Positions 1 to 6,039 of a stretch of DNA of 14,353 nucleotides are shown here, in pieces (positions within the stretch are counted from its first letter, which is position 1; each line of letters opens with the position of its first letter). The DNA comes from an uncultured Acidimicrobiia bacterium (GTDB taxonomy: Bacteria > Actinomycetota > Acidimicrobiia > Spongiisociales > JAENVV01): NCBI GenBank assembly GCA_905480085.1, contig CAJQPD010000111.1, positions 1-14,353 of the forward strand, written 5' to 3'. The notes under the pieces are model-generated. The model worked only from the letters and a program-made list of their open reading frames with translations, was not told where the DNA came from and did not search any database. A program made the position numbers and the translations under genes.

Positions 1-724
1 CCTCCGTAATCCTCCTGGCGAGGTCCAGGTGTTCAGCGACCATCGAAAACCCTGGTTTCAGGTCGGCTCCGAGACTGGCCAGTCCACCGGCCAGTCCACC
101 ACCGGCACCCGAACCGGCGATCTCGTCTACGTCGAAACGATCGAGCCACCCTGTCCGGATCGAGCGGAGTCGTTCGGTCAGTAGTTCGACCTGGGCCGGG
201 GAGGCACCTTTTTGTGTCGCGAAGATGCTTGCGGCATCCGTGAAGATTGTTGAGACGTCACAGAGAACCGTGACCGGTACGGGCAGTCGACCATCTTCGA
301 GCAGGGGAGTAACAGCTTGGATGGCGCCAGCCCCACCGTCGGTGGTTGCCGACCCGCCGACGCCAACCAGGATTCGACCAGCGCCGAGCCGGATGGCCTC
401 GGCGATCAACTGGCCGGTTCCATAGGTGGTCGCCTCGACAGGGTGGTGGCGATCGTTGCTCACCACCAGGCCGGAGGCCGCGGCCATTTCGATATAGGCA
501 GTGTCACCGTCAAGTAGCCAATCTGCGTCCAGCCCATGTCCGTGGGGTCCGACGACCCGCGAGACACGGTTTGGCCGACCGAACGCTTCAATGGTCCCGT
601 CTCCGCCGTCACCGACCGGGCATGCGTCGCACCAATGATCACCCGCTGCACGGCAGACGGATTGCGCCGCATCCCGAGCCGAAAGGGTGCCTTTGAACTT
701 GTCCATGGCAGCAAGGATTCGCAA
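1..724 (-). CDS. glxK: Glycerate 2-kinase (GlxK/GarK family), 3' part outside window
   Basis: The reverse strand reads without interruption for 241 residues and runs off the left edge. It matches the glycerate kinase family (PF02595), which phosphorylates D-glycerate with ATP to 2-phosphoglycerate in the cytoplasm. Family motifs in order: MDKFKGTLSA at residues 7-16, PVGDGGDGT at 36-44, GTGQLI at 102-107, GGSATTDGGAGA at 123-134, the CDV...FATQKGA block at 155-174, and the glycine-rich GSGAGGGLAGGL near the edge. The family is usually about 370-380 residues, so roughly a third is missing. I place the start at the TTG at 724 because MRILAAMDKFKG reproduces the usual N-terminal strand (compare MRIxIAPDKFKG). 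The only ATG (706) would delete that strand, and an in-frame stop lies about 45 bases upstream of the TTG. It is divergent from nuo and probably unrelated in function. Family assignment is firm; the exact start is less so. Confidence 0.88.
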   Translation of the reverse strand, partial: MRILAAMDKFKGTLSARDAAQSVCRAAGDHWCDACPVGDGGDGTIEAFGRPNRVSRVVGPHGHGLDADWLLDGDTAYIEMAAASGLVVSNDRHHPVEATTYGTGQLIAEAIRLGAGRILVGVGGSATTDGGAGAIQAVTPLLEDGRLPVPVTVLCDVSTIFTDAASIFATQKGASPAQVELLTERLRSIRTGWLDRFDVDEIAGSGAGGGLAGGLASLGADLKPGFSMVAEHLDLARRITE

Positions 725-750
725 AGGATCATCCCGAATGTCGGAGAGGT

Positions 751-778
751 TTGGCCGTCTCTTTCAGCACCCTATACT
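751..778 (+). promoter_or_regulatory. Predicted promoter of the nuo operon
   Basis: A TTGGCC box at 751-756 and a TATACT box at 773-778 are separated by 16 bases. They match the vegetative sigma consensus at four and five of six positions. Transcription would begin near 785, leaving a leader of about 40 bases before nuoA. This is the only good promoter-like pair seen in the 102-base space between the divergent glycerate kinase and nuoA. On the opposite strand TATAGG overlaps the same site, but no -35 box accompanies it, so I do not call a glxK promoter. Confidence 0.45.
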
Positions 779-826
779 TGCGCCCGACTTCGTGTATTCG
801 ACGCGGCGTGAGTCAGCCGTTAGAGG

Positions 827-1198
827 ATGGGGCAAGTGGAGTACTTTGAGCAGTACATAACGGTCGGCGCCTTTGCCGGCTTCGGCGCTGCTCTTGTGGC
901 GGCGACGCTGGTGATTACCTGGCTGATCCGCCCGAAGAACCCGACGCCGACCAAGCTCCTTACCTACGAATGTGGTGTCGATCCTGTCGGATCTGGCTGG
1001 AGCCAGTCCTATGTTCGGTACTACGCCTACGGCCTCCTGTTCGTCATCTTCGACGTCGAGGCCGTGTTCATCTTCCCGTGGGCTATCCGTCTCGAGCAAC
1101 TCGGAACGTTTGGCCTCGTGGAAATGCTCGTTTTCATCTGGATTCTCGTTATGGGCCTTGTGTATGCCATCCGAAAAGGGGTGCTCCGATGGGAGTAG
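827..1198 (+). CDS. nuoA: NADH-quinone oxidoreductase subunit A
   Basis: This is the small membrane subunit NuoA, which wraps around NuoH near the quinone tunnel. It has 123 residues, the usual length, and three hydrophobic segments at about 13-34, 65-85 and 93-114. The conserved loop YECGVDPVG lies at 47-55. The acidic pair in DVE (D76 and E78), part of the proton-path entry region, is intact, followed by FIFPWAI. The start is uncertain: GAGG at 823-826 touches the ATG at 827 with no spacing, but sits 9 bases before an in-frame GTG at 836, which would give MEYFEQY. I keep the ATG because the two forms differ by only three residues. It is the first gene of the operon, and its end overlaps nuoB by 10 bases. 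Confidence 0.95.
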   Translation: MGQVEYFEQYITVGAFAGFGAALVAATLVITWLIRPKNPTPTKLLTYECGVDPVGSGWSQSYVRYYAYGLLFVIFDVEAVFIFPWAIRLEQLGTFGLVEMLVFIWILVMGLVYAIRKGVLRWE

Positions 1199-1686
1199 TC
1201 GAGAAGTTCGGCATTCCAAAGCCGATCAGTTCGTTATTGAACTGGTCCCGCAAGTATTCCTTGTGGATGTTCCAGTTCGGGCTCGCCTGCTGCGCGGTGG
1301 AGATGATTGCCGCCGCAGGACCCCGCTACGACATGATGCGATTTGGCATCATTCCGTTTCCTGCCTCACCGCGTCAAGCCGACCTGATGATCGTGGCAGG
1401 AACCGTTACCGACAAGATGGCCCCGTCGGTTCGTCGCCTATACGATCAGATGCCCGACCCGAAATACGTCATCTCGATGGGCTCGTGCGCCAACTGTGGT
1501 GGTCCCTACTGGGATTCCTACTCGGTTACCAAGGGTGTCGATCAGATTATTCCTGTTGACGTCTACATCCCGGGCTGCCCACCTCGCCCGGAGGCACTGA
1601 TGGACGGAATCGTCCTACTCCAGAAAAAGATCCAGGCCGAGGATATGCGCGAGAAGTGGATGGAACGTGACCAACAGCCCGTCTGA
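1189..1686 (+). CDS. nuoB: NADH-quinone oxidoreductase subunit B (cluster N2)
   Basis: NuoB carries the terminal 4Fe-4S cluster N2, which passes electrons to quinone at the NuoB/NuoD/NuoH interface. The product is 165 residues. All four expected cluster ligands are visible: the tandem pair C34-C35 in [10 protein letters not shown]100 in GSCANCGG and C130 in PGCPPRPE. The spacing from C35 to C100 (65) equals that of E. coli NuoB; the next spacing is one residue longer because of the PYWDSY segment. An additional cysteine, C103, sits three residues after ligand C100, where E. coli has Ser. The start at 1189 follows AAAGGGG (1175-1181) by 7 bases, a good ribosome binding site inside nuoA. An open frame continues upstream through nuoA, but nothing there resembles NuoB. 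Confidence 0.96.
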   Translation: MGVVEKFGIPKPISSLLNWSRKYSLWMFQFGLACCAVEMIAAAGPRYDMMRFGIIPFPASPRQADLMIVAGTVTDKMAPSVRRLYDQMPDPKYVISMGSCANCGGPYWDSYSVTKGVDQIIPVDVYIPGCPPRPEALMDGIVLLQKKIQAEDMREKWMERDQQPV

Positions 1687-2320
1687 TCTACCGGCAACCG
1701 ATGAAGCTTCCGTTCAGATGGACACCTATGCGGCGGCCGTTGCCGATGCCGTTGGAGCGCTCAGCTGGTCGACGAATTTTGCGACCGTGAAGGTTGTGGT
1801 TGCCCCTGATGAGTGGGTGAACAGCCTCCGAACGGCCAAAACCGACCTCGGGCTGGTCTTCTTTTCGTTTCTTTCGGCCATCCACTGGGCCAATGACGTA
1901 GAAGTTGGCGATCCCCCCGCCGAAACTGTCGACGAGCGGATCGAGGTCCTTGCGGCAGTTGGCGACCTCACCGACGGACGACTCGTGCACTTTTCAACGG
2001 CCCTCCCGGTCGATGGCGCGGCGCTGGCGACCCTGACCACCGTCTATGCCGGAGCCAACTGGCATGAACGTGAAGCAGCCGAAATGTTCAACATCGACTT
2101 TGTCGGTCATCCGCAGCTCGAAAAGCTGTACCTGCCGAGCGAGTTCGAAGGCCATCCGCTTCGCAAGTCCTTCCCGCTCCTGAGCCGTGAGGTAAAACCA
2201 TGGCCGGGGATGGTTGACGTCGAAGGCATGCCTGATTCGACCGAACCGGCCGAAGAAGGCGACAGCTCAGACGCTGAGACCTTGCCGTCCGGAGTCAGCA
2301 CAGAAAACCCTGGCCGATGA
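1667..2320 (+). CDS. nuoC: NADH-quinone oxidoreductase subunit C
   Basis: NuoC is a peripheral-arm subunit that packs on NuoD and NuoI and has no cofactor. The product is 217 residues from a GTG start that lies 20 bases inside nuoB. The signature block begins at W132 ([18 protein letters not shown]) and continues to [11 protein letters not shown] at about 161-171, both diagnostic of the 30-kDa subunit family. The N-terminus (residues 1-17) is polar and not conserved; an in-frame ATG at 1718 is an alternative start but has no ribosome binding site. The C-terminal 45 residues after [15 protein letters not shown] are acidic and rich in Ser/Glu, likely a disordered tail. The gene is separate from nuoD, not fused as in E. 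coli, and overlaps it by ATGA. Confidence 0.95.
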   Translation: MTNSPSDLPATDEASVQMDTYAAAVADAVGALSWSTNFATVKVVVAPDEWVNSLRTAKTDLGLVFFSFLSAIHWANDVEVGDPPAETVDERIEVLAAVGDLTDGRLVHFSTALPVDGAALATLTTVYAGANWHEREAAEMFNIDFVGHPQLEKLYLPSEFEGHPLRKSFPLLSREVKPWPGMVDVEGMPDSTEPAEEGDSSDAETLPSGVSTENPGR

Positions 2321-3507
2321 CCCTCGAACAAGACGCACTCAAACATTTCTCAGAAGTCAGCGTGGCGCTCGAGCTCCAGACGCCGGATATGACTCTGAAC
2401 ATCGGCCCGCAGCACCCATCGACCCACGGTGTGCTGCGGATTGTCGCCCAGGTCGATGGCGAACGAGTAACCGACGTGAAACCGGTCATCGGGTATATGC
2501 ACCGGGGGTACGAAAAGATCGCAGAAGTGCGTACCTACCCCCAAATCACCGCACTCGTGAACCGAATCGACTGGGTGTCCGGGTTTGCCAACGAGATCCC
2601 GTTCATGGCCGCCACCGAGAAACTGATGGACATCGAAGTTCCGGAGCGGGCGCGGTACATTCGGATGATCCTCACCGAGATGGCCCGTATTTCCAGCCAC
2701 CTGATGTTCATGGCTTCGTACCCGCTCGAACTCGGCGCCACCACCCCGCTCATGTTTGCCCTGCGCGAACGAGAGAGAGTCCTCGACTTGATTGAGTCTG
2801 TCACCGGCGGTCGCTTCCACCCAAACTTCAACCGCATCGGTGGGGTAAAGCCGAACGCCGGAGCAGGCCCGAGCCAGAAGAAGGCGGTGCAGGACCTGCC
2901 AAAGGGCTTCCTGCAAGCGGCCCGTGATGCCATGGACGAGCTGCTGTCCACCTGTGACCAGTTCGATGAACTGGTCACAGGCAATGAGATCTTCCTCGCT
3001 CGCTGCAAGGGTGTCGGCATCATGTCAGCGGCACTCGCGGCGGACTTCGGGGTTTCCGGTCCCAACCTACGTGCCTCGGGGGTCGCTTTCGATCTCCGAA
3101 CCCACACGGACTATCTGCCATATGACCAGGTCAACTTCGATGTGGTCACCGGCACGGTTGGCGACTCGTTCGATCGCTGGCAAGTTCGTTTGGAAGAAAT
3201 CCGCCAGGCGGCCTACATCGTGCAGCAAGCCGTGGATCAGATTCCATCGGGTCCCCTCCAGGCCAAAGTGCCCAAAATCATCAAAGTGCCCAAGGGCGAA
3301 GTGTACGTTCGGGCTGAGAACCCCAAAGGCGAGATGGGCTACTACATCGTTTCCGAAGGCGGCCAGGGTCCCTATCGACTCAAGATTCGTTCGGCCTCGT
3401 ACTCCAATATTTCCGTGATTCCCCAACTCCTCGAAGGCGTGCTCGTTCCTGACATCATCGCCATTATGGGAAGCTTCGACTTCGTGCTCGGGGACGTTGA
3501 CCGATGA
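2317..3507 (+). CDS. nuoD: NADH-quinone oxidoreductase subunit D (quinone-site subunit)
   Basis: NuoD is the 49-kDa-type subunit that forms the quinone head-group pocket with NuoB. The 396-residue product is full length. It starts at ATG 2317 (ATGA overlap with nuoC) and ends with the typical SFDFVLGDVDR. Visible blocks are NIGPQHPSTHG (28-38), GYMHRGYEK (59-67), RIDW (83-86), SSHLMF (126-131), FALRERERVLDLIE and the C-terminal PKGEMGYYIVSEGG. By comparison with Thermus Nqo4, the quinone-site His is H37 and is kept. The Tyr that also binds the head group aligns with W86, and the Asp that pairs with the His aligns with E138. No gaps are needed in that part of the alignment. The stop codon lies inside the left arm of a 13-bp stem-loop. 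Assignment is certain; the effect of the substitutions is inference. Confidence 0.96.
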   Translation: MTLEQDALKHFSEVSVALELQTPDMTLNIGPQHPSTHGVLRIVAQVDGERVTDVKPVIGYMHRGYEKIAEVRTYPQITALVNRIDWVSGFANEIPFMAATEKLMDIEVPERARYIRMILTEMARISSHLMFMASYPLELGATTPLMFALRERERVLDLIESVTGGRFHPNFNRIGGVKPNAGAGPSQKKAVQDLPKGFLQAARDAMDELLSTCDQFDELVTGNEIFLARCKGVGIMSAALAADFGVSGPNLRASGVAFDLRTHTDYLPYDQVNFDVVTGTVGDSFDRWQVRLEEIRQAAYIVQQAVDQIPSGPLQAKVPKIIKVPKGEVYVRAENPKGEMGYYIVSEGGQGPYRLKIRSASYSNISVIPQLLEGVLVPDIIAIMGSFDFVLGDVDR

Positions 3508-3532
3508 AGACAAATGAGATTTGTCTTCATCG
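3502..3532 (+). other. Perfect 13-bp stem-loop at the nuoD/nuoH junction (first of two)
   Basis: The arms CGATGAAGACAAA (3502-3514) and TTTGTCTTCATCG (3520-3532) are perfect reverse complements with a 5-base loop, TGAGA. The left arm contains the nuoD stop codon (3505-3507). No run of T follows, so it does not look like a classical intrinsic terminator. It may instead stabilise mRNA ends, guide processing or partly attenuate transcription between nuoABCD and nuoHIJKLMN. The structure is directly visible; its role is inference. Confidence 0.8.
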
Positions 3533-3536
3533 CTTT

Positions 3537-3559
3537 GCAGTTCGCTACAAGCGAACTGC
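3537..3559 (+). other. 10-bp stem-loop at the nuoD/nuoH junction (second of two)
   Basis: The arms GCAGTTCGCT (3537-3546) and AGCGAACTGC (3550-3559) pair perfectly around a 3-base loop, ACA. One further wobble pair (3536 with 3560) is possible. It begins only 4 bases after the first stem-loop and is followed by a 10-base palindrome, CGCCATGGCG, at 3559-3568. The pair of hairpins takes up most of the only sizeable gap inside the operon, where nuoE, nuoF and nuoG lie in full operons. No T-run follows this one either. Confidence 0.75.
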
Positions 3560-3601
3560 GCCATGGCGTGCGGGACTTGTTTGCCTCTCTGAGCATGTGG
3601 G

Positions 3602-4663
3602 ATGCGCATCATGATTGATTCGGTTGTGGAGTTCTTGCAGGGGAACTTTTGGGCGCTTACGGCGCTCAAGTTGGTGGCCATCCTCACGTTGATTCCGGTG
3701 TCGGGACTGGCCATCGGATTCGCCGAACTCAAACTTTCGGCCAAAATGCAGAACCGGGTAGGACCGTACTTCGCCGGTGGTCGATGGGGATGGGCCCAGC
3801 TACTCGCTGACGGCATCAAGTTCATCCAGAAAGAAGACATCATCCCGGCCGATGCCGACCGGCCCGTATTCCGTTGGGCACCGGCCCTGGTCATGGTCTC
3901 GGCGGTGGGGCTATTTGTCGTCATACCGTTCTGGGACGGCGGAGCGGTCGCTGACCTCAGCATTGGTATCTTCTACGTTCTGGCGATTTCGTCCATCAGT
4001 ACCATCGGCATTCTCATGGCCGGCTGGTCATCGGCCAACAAGTACTCCCTCATGGGTGGGCTCCGGGCTGCCGGACAGCTGATCGCCTATGAGCTGCCAA
4101 TGGTGCTGGCAGTCATTGGCGTCGTCATCATGGCCGGCACGATGTCGTTGAGTGGCATCGTCAAGGCGCAAGCCGACTTCTCGCTGTTCGGATGGTCCGG
4201 ATTTGGCGACCAGCCGATCGCCAACTTCATTTCGCCTTTCTTCATCCTCCAGTTCGTCGGCTTCTTGATCTTCTTCATCTCGGCGCTGGCTGAGCTGAGC
4301 CGCATCCCCTTCGACATGCCAATAGCCGAGTCGGAGCTGGTGACCGGATACCTCACCGAGTACTCCGGGTTCCGATTCCTGTTCTTCTTCCTCGCCGAGT
4401 TCTCCAACATGTTCACGATGTCGGCCATCGCCGCCACCTTGTTCCTTGGTGGGTACCTTGGTCCATTCGTCGACGTGGCTCCCTGGCTTGGACCCCTGTA
4501 TCTGGTCACCAAGATCGGTGTCCTGTGCTTTCTCATGATCTGGTTCCGGTGGACCTTCCCCCGGTTCAGGGAGGATCAGCTGCAAAGCGTGGCCTGGAAG
4601 GTGCTTGTGCCCCTCGGTCTTGCCAACATCGTCGTGACGGCGATTTTCAAGGTGGTGATGTAG
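3602..4663 (+). CDS. nuoH: NADH-quinone oxidoreductase subunit H
   Basis: NuoH is the membrane subunit that forms the quinone tunnel and links the peripheral arm to the proton pumps. The 353-residue, very hydrophobic product shows about eight membrane segments. Family blocks are MQNRVGP (49-55), [20 protein letters not shown] (about 69-88) and [18 protein letters not shown] in the middle. It differs from common versions: ELK (42-44) replaces the usual ER[KR], the loop after NRVGP reads [11 protein letters not shown] with one extra residue, and PIAE (I241) replaces PEAE. Two starts compete. The ATG at 3602 is touched by GTGGG (3597-3601), which would better serve the in-frame ATG at 3611 with 9 bases of spacing. 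The gene follows the double stem-loop and may depend partly on its own translation signal. Confidence 0.95.
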   Translation: MRIMIDSVVEFLQGNFWALTALKLVAILTLIPVSGLAIGFAELKLSAKMQNRVGPYFAGGRWGWAQLLADGIKFIQKEDIIPADADRPVFRWAPALVMVSAVGLFVVIPFWDGGAVADLSIGIFYVLAISSISTIGILMAGWSSANKYSLMGGLRAAGQLIAYELPMVLAVIGVVIMAGTMSLSGIVKAQADFSLFGWSGFGDQPIANFISPFFILQFVGFLIFFISALAELSRIPFDMPIAESELVTGYLTEYSGFRFLFFFLAEFSNMFTMSAIAATLFLGGYLGPFVDVAPWLGPLYLVTKIGVLCFLMIWFRWTFPRFREDQLQSVAWKVLVPLGLANIVVTAIFKVVM

Positions 4664-4665
4664 GA

Positions 4666-5193
4666 ATGGCGAATCTGCCCAAATTGCCGGGGATCGGCCT
4701 GGCCACGGGTCTGAAAGTGACCTTCGTGACGATGATCAAGACGCTGATTTCATCGGTGCGGACGCCAAGTAGTTCCTGGGTCCTCGGATTCAAGGATGAC
4801 CTCGTCACCGTCAACTATCCCCGTTACAAAGAAGCGCCGGTACCCCGGGCGAGGGGTGTTATTGCTCTTGATCAGGAGGCGTGTACGTCCTGCATGCTCT
4901 GCGCTCGGTCATGTCCTGACTGGTGTATCTATATCGAAGCCCATAAGGAAGAGAAGCCGCCTTCCAAGCCGGGCGGCCGTCCCAGGCAGCGGGCCGAGCT
5001 AGACCGGTTCGACATCGACTACGCCCTCTGTATGTACTGCGGAATCTGCGTGGAGGTCTGTCCCTTCGATGCCTTGTTCTGGACTCCCGAGTACGAGTAT
5101 TCGGAGTACAAGATGGGCGCCATGCTGCATGACAAAGACCGGCTGCAGGATTGGCTCGTGACCGTTCCGACCGCCCCGGCCCTGGAGACCTGA
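4666..5193 (+). CDS. nuoI: NADH-quinone oxidoreductase subunit I (two 4Fe-4S clusters)
   Basis: NuoI is the ferredoxin-like subunit carrying clusters N6a and N6b, which relay electrons to N2. The 175-residue product has two complete motifs of the form CxxCxxCxxxCP: C73, C76, C79, C83 and C122, C125, C128, C132. A further cysteine, C87, follows in [11 protein letters not shown]. The N-terminal 30-40 residues form the amphipathic helix that holds the subunit on the membrane arm. The start at 4666 is two bases after the nuoH stop, with AAGGTGG at 4649-4655 as ribosome binding site; the frame is open upstream into nuoH but carries no NuoI-like sequence. Without NuoG in this operon, N6a would be the first cluster of the encoded electron chain. 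Confidence 0.96.
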   Translation: MANLPKLPGIGLATGLKVTFVTMIKTLISSVRTPSSSWVLGFKDDLVTVNYPRYKEAPVPRARGVIALDQEACTSCMLCARSCPDWCIYIEAHKEEKPPSKPGGRPRQRAELDRFDIDYALCMYCGICVEVCPFDALFWTPEYEYSEYKMGAMLHDKDRLQDWLVTVPTAPALET

Positions 5194-5194
5194 G

Positions 5195-5734
5195 ATGATG
5201 GACTTCACCGAACCAGTCACCTGGGTGGCCTCGATCCTTGGATTGGCCATCGCTACTTCCGGCTTCATTGTCGTGACTTCCAAGAACCTGATCCACGCCG
5301 CATTGGGACTGGTCGGCGCACTCGCCGGGACGGCCGGTCTTTTTCTGGTGCTCTCGGCGGAGTTTGTGGCCTGGGTTCTCGTCCTCGTCTACATCGGGGC
5401 GGTTCTCGTGTTGTTCCTGTTTGGCATCATGATTACCAGGGCACCGGTCGGCTATGACGTCGACCTCGACAACGACCGGAAAGTCATTGCTGCGGTCGGG
5501 GCTGGCTCCTTGTTCATTCTGACCTCGTTTGCCGCACTCGACTCCTTCGGGGACACGGCGCTGTTGGGCATTGGCGACCCCACCAGTACCGGCGATCTGG
5601 CTGACGCACTTCTTGGCAGGTTCGTGCTTCCCTTTGAACTCGTCTCGTTTGTGTTGCTCGCCGCGCTCATCGGCGGGATCACCGTCGCCAGGAAAGATGC
5701 CACGCCAATCGCCGTAGGGGAGACCGAAGAATGA
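5195..5734 (+). CDS. nuoJ: NADH-quinone oxidoreductase subunit J
   Basis: NuoJ is a membrane-arm subunit whose third helix takes part in the conformational switch that drives pumping. The product is 179 residues with five hydrophobic segments. The strongly conserved segment SAEFVAWVLVLVYIGAVLVL (about 54-73) is the transmembrane helix with the usual Y-I-G-A motif. The C-terminal segment before VARKDATPIAVGE is the last helix, followed by a short acidic tail. GGAG at 5184-5187 precedes two successive ATG codons at 5195 and 5198; both are well spaced and they differ by one Met. One base separates it from nuoI, and it overlaps nuoK by ATGA. Confidence 0.94.
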   Translation: MMDFTEPVTWVASILGLAIATSGFIVVTSKNLIHAALGLVGALAGTAGLFLVLSAEFVAWVLVLVYIGAVLVLFLFGIMITRAPVGYDVDLDNDRKVIAAVGAGSLFILTSFAALDSFGDTALLGIGDPTSTGDLADALLGRFVLPFELVSFVLLAALIGGITVARKDATPIAVGETEE

Positions 5735-6036
5735 CGCTCGGTCCGGTCCTCGTCCTGGCGGCGCTCCTCTTTTCGATGGGGGTCTACGGCGTGCTGGCTC
5801 GCCGCAACGCTGTCACCGTCTTGTTGGCCGTCGAACTCATGCTCAACGCGGTCAATATCAACCTGGTCGCCTTCCAGTCCGCGTTGCAAAGCCCTCAGGC
5901 ACTCGGGCAGATCTTTGCCATATTTGTGATTACGGTGGCCGCCGCCGAGGTCGGTATCGGCCTGGCGATTGTGCTGCTTATCTTCCGTAACCGGCGTTCG
6001 GCCAATCTCGACGACTTTGCGACGATGAAGGGCTAG
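5731..6036 (+). CDS. nuoK: NADH-quinone oxidoreductase subunit K
   Basis: NuoK is the small MrpC-like membrane subunit. The 101-residue product has three helices and is of normal length. Both buried glutamates of the family are present: E35 in LLAVELMLNAVN and E73 in AAAEVGIGLAI. They correspond to E36 and E72 of E. coli, whose loss impairs pumping. The distance between them is two residues longer here because of the loop SALQSPQALGQ. GGGGAGA at 5717-5723 gives a strong ribosome binding site about 7 bases before ATG 5731. It overlaps nuoJ by 4 bases. Confidence 0.95.
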   Translation: MTLGPVLVLAALLFSMGVYGVLARRNAVTVLLAVELMLNAVNINLVAFQSALQSPQALGQIFAIFVITVAAAEVGIGLAIVLLIFRNRRSANLDDFATMKG

Positions 6037-6039
6037 TCG

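Noticed and set aside
77..100. Perfect 12-base tandem repeat (GGCCAGTCCACC twice)
   Set aside because: It encodes the in-frame GGLA-GGLA glycine-rich block of glycerate kinase, which aligns with the family without a length change, so it is not an inserted repeat.
346..811. Plus-strand open frames in the first 800 bases
   Set aside because: They are shadows of the glycerate kinase on the minus strand, whose motifs are unmistakable.
970..1188. In-frame upstream extension of nuoB through nuoA
   Set aside because: The extension has no similarity to NuoB, while ATG 1189 has a well-placed AAAGGGG and gives the normal NuoB N-terminus.
3559..3568. Palindrome CGCCATGGCG as a third hairpin or operator
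   Set aside because: As RNA it could form only a 3-bp stem with a 4-base loop, and a single short palindrome is not evidence for a protein site; mentioned only as part of the junction.
4525..4665. In-frame upstream extension of nuoI into nuoH
   Set aside because: It overlaps the conserved C-terminus of NuoH and encodes nothing like NuoI; ATG 4666 gives a normal length.
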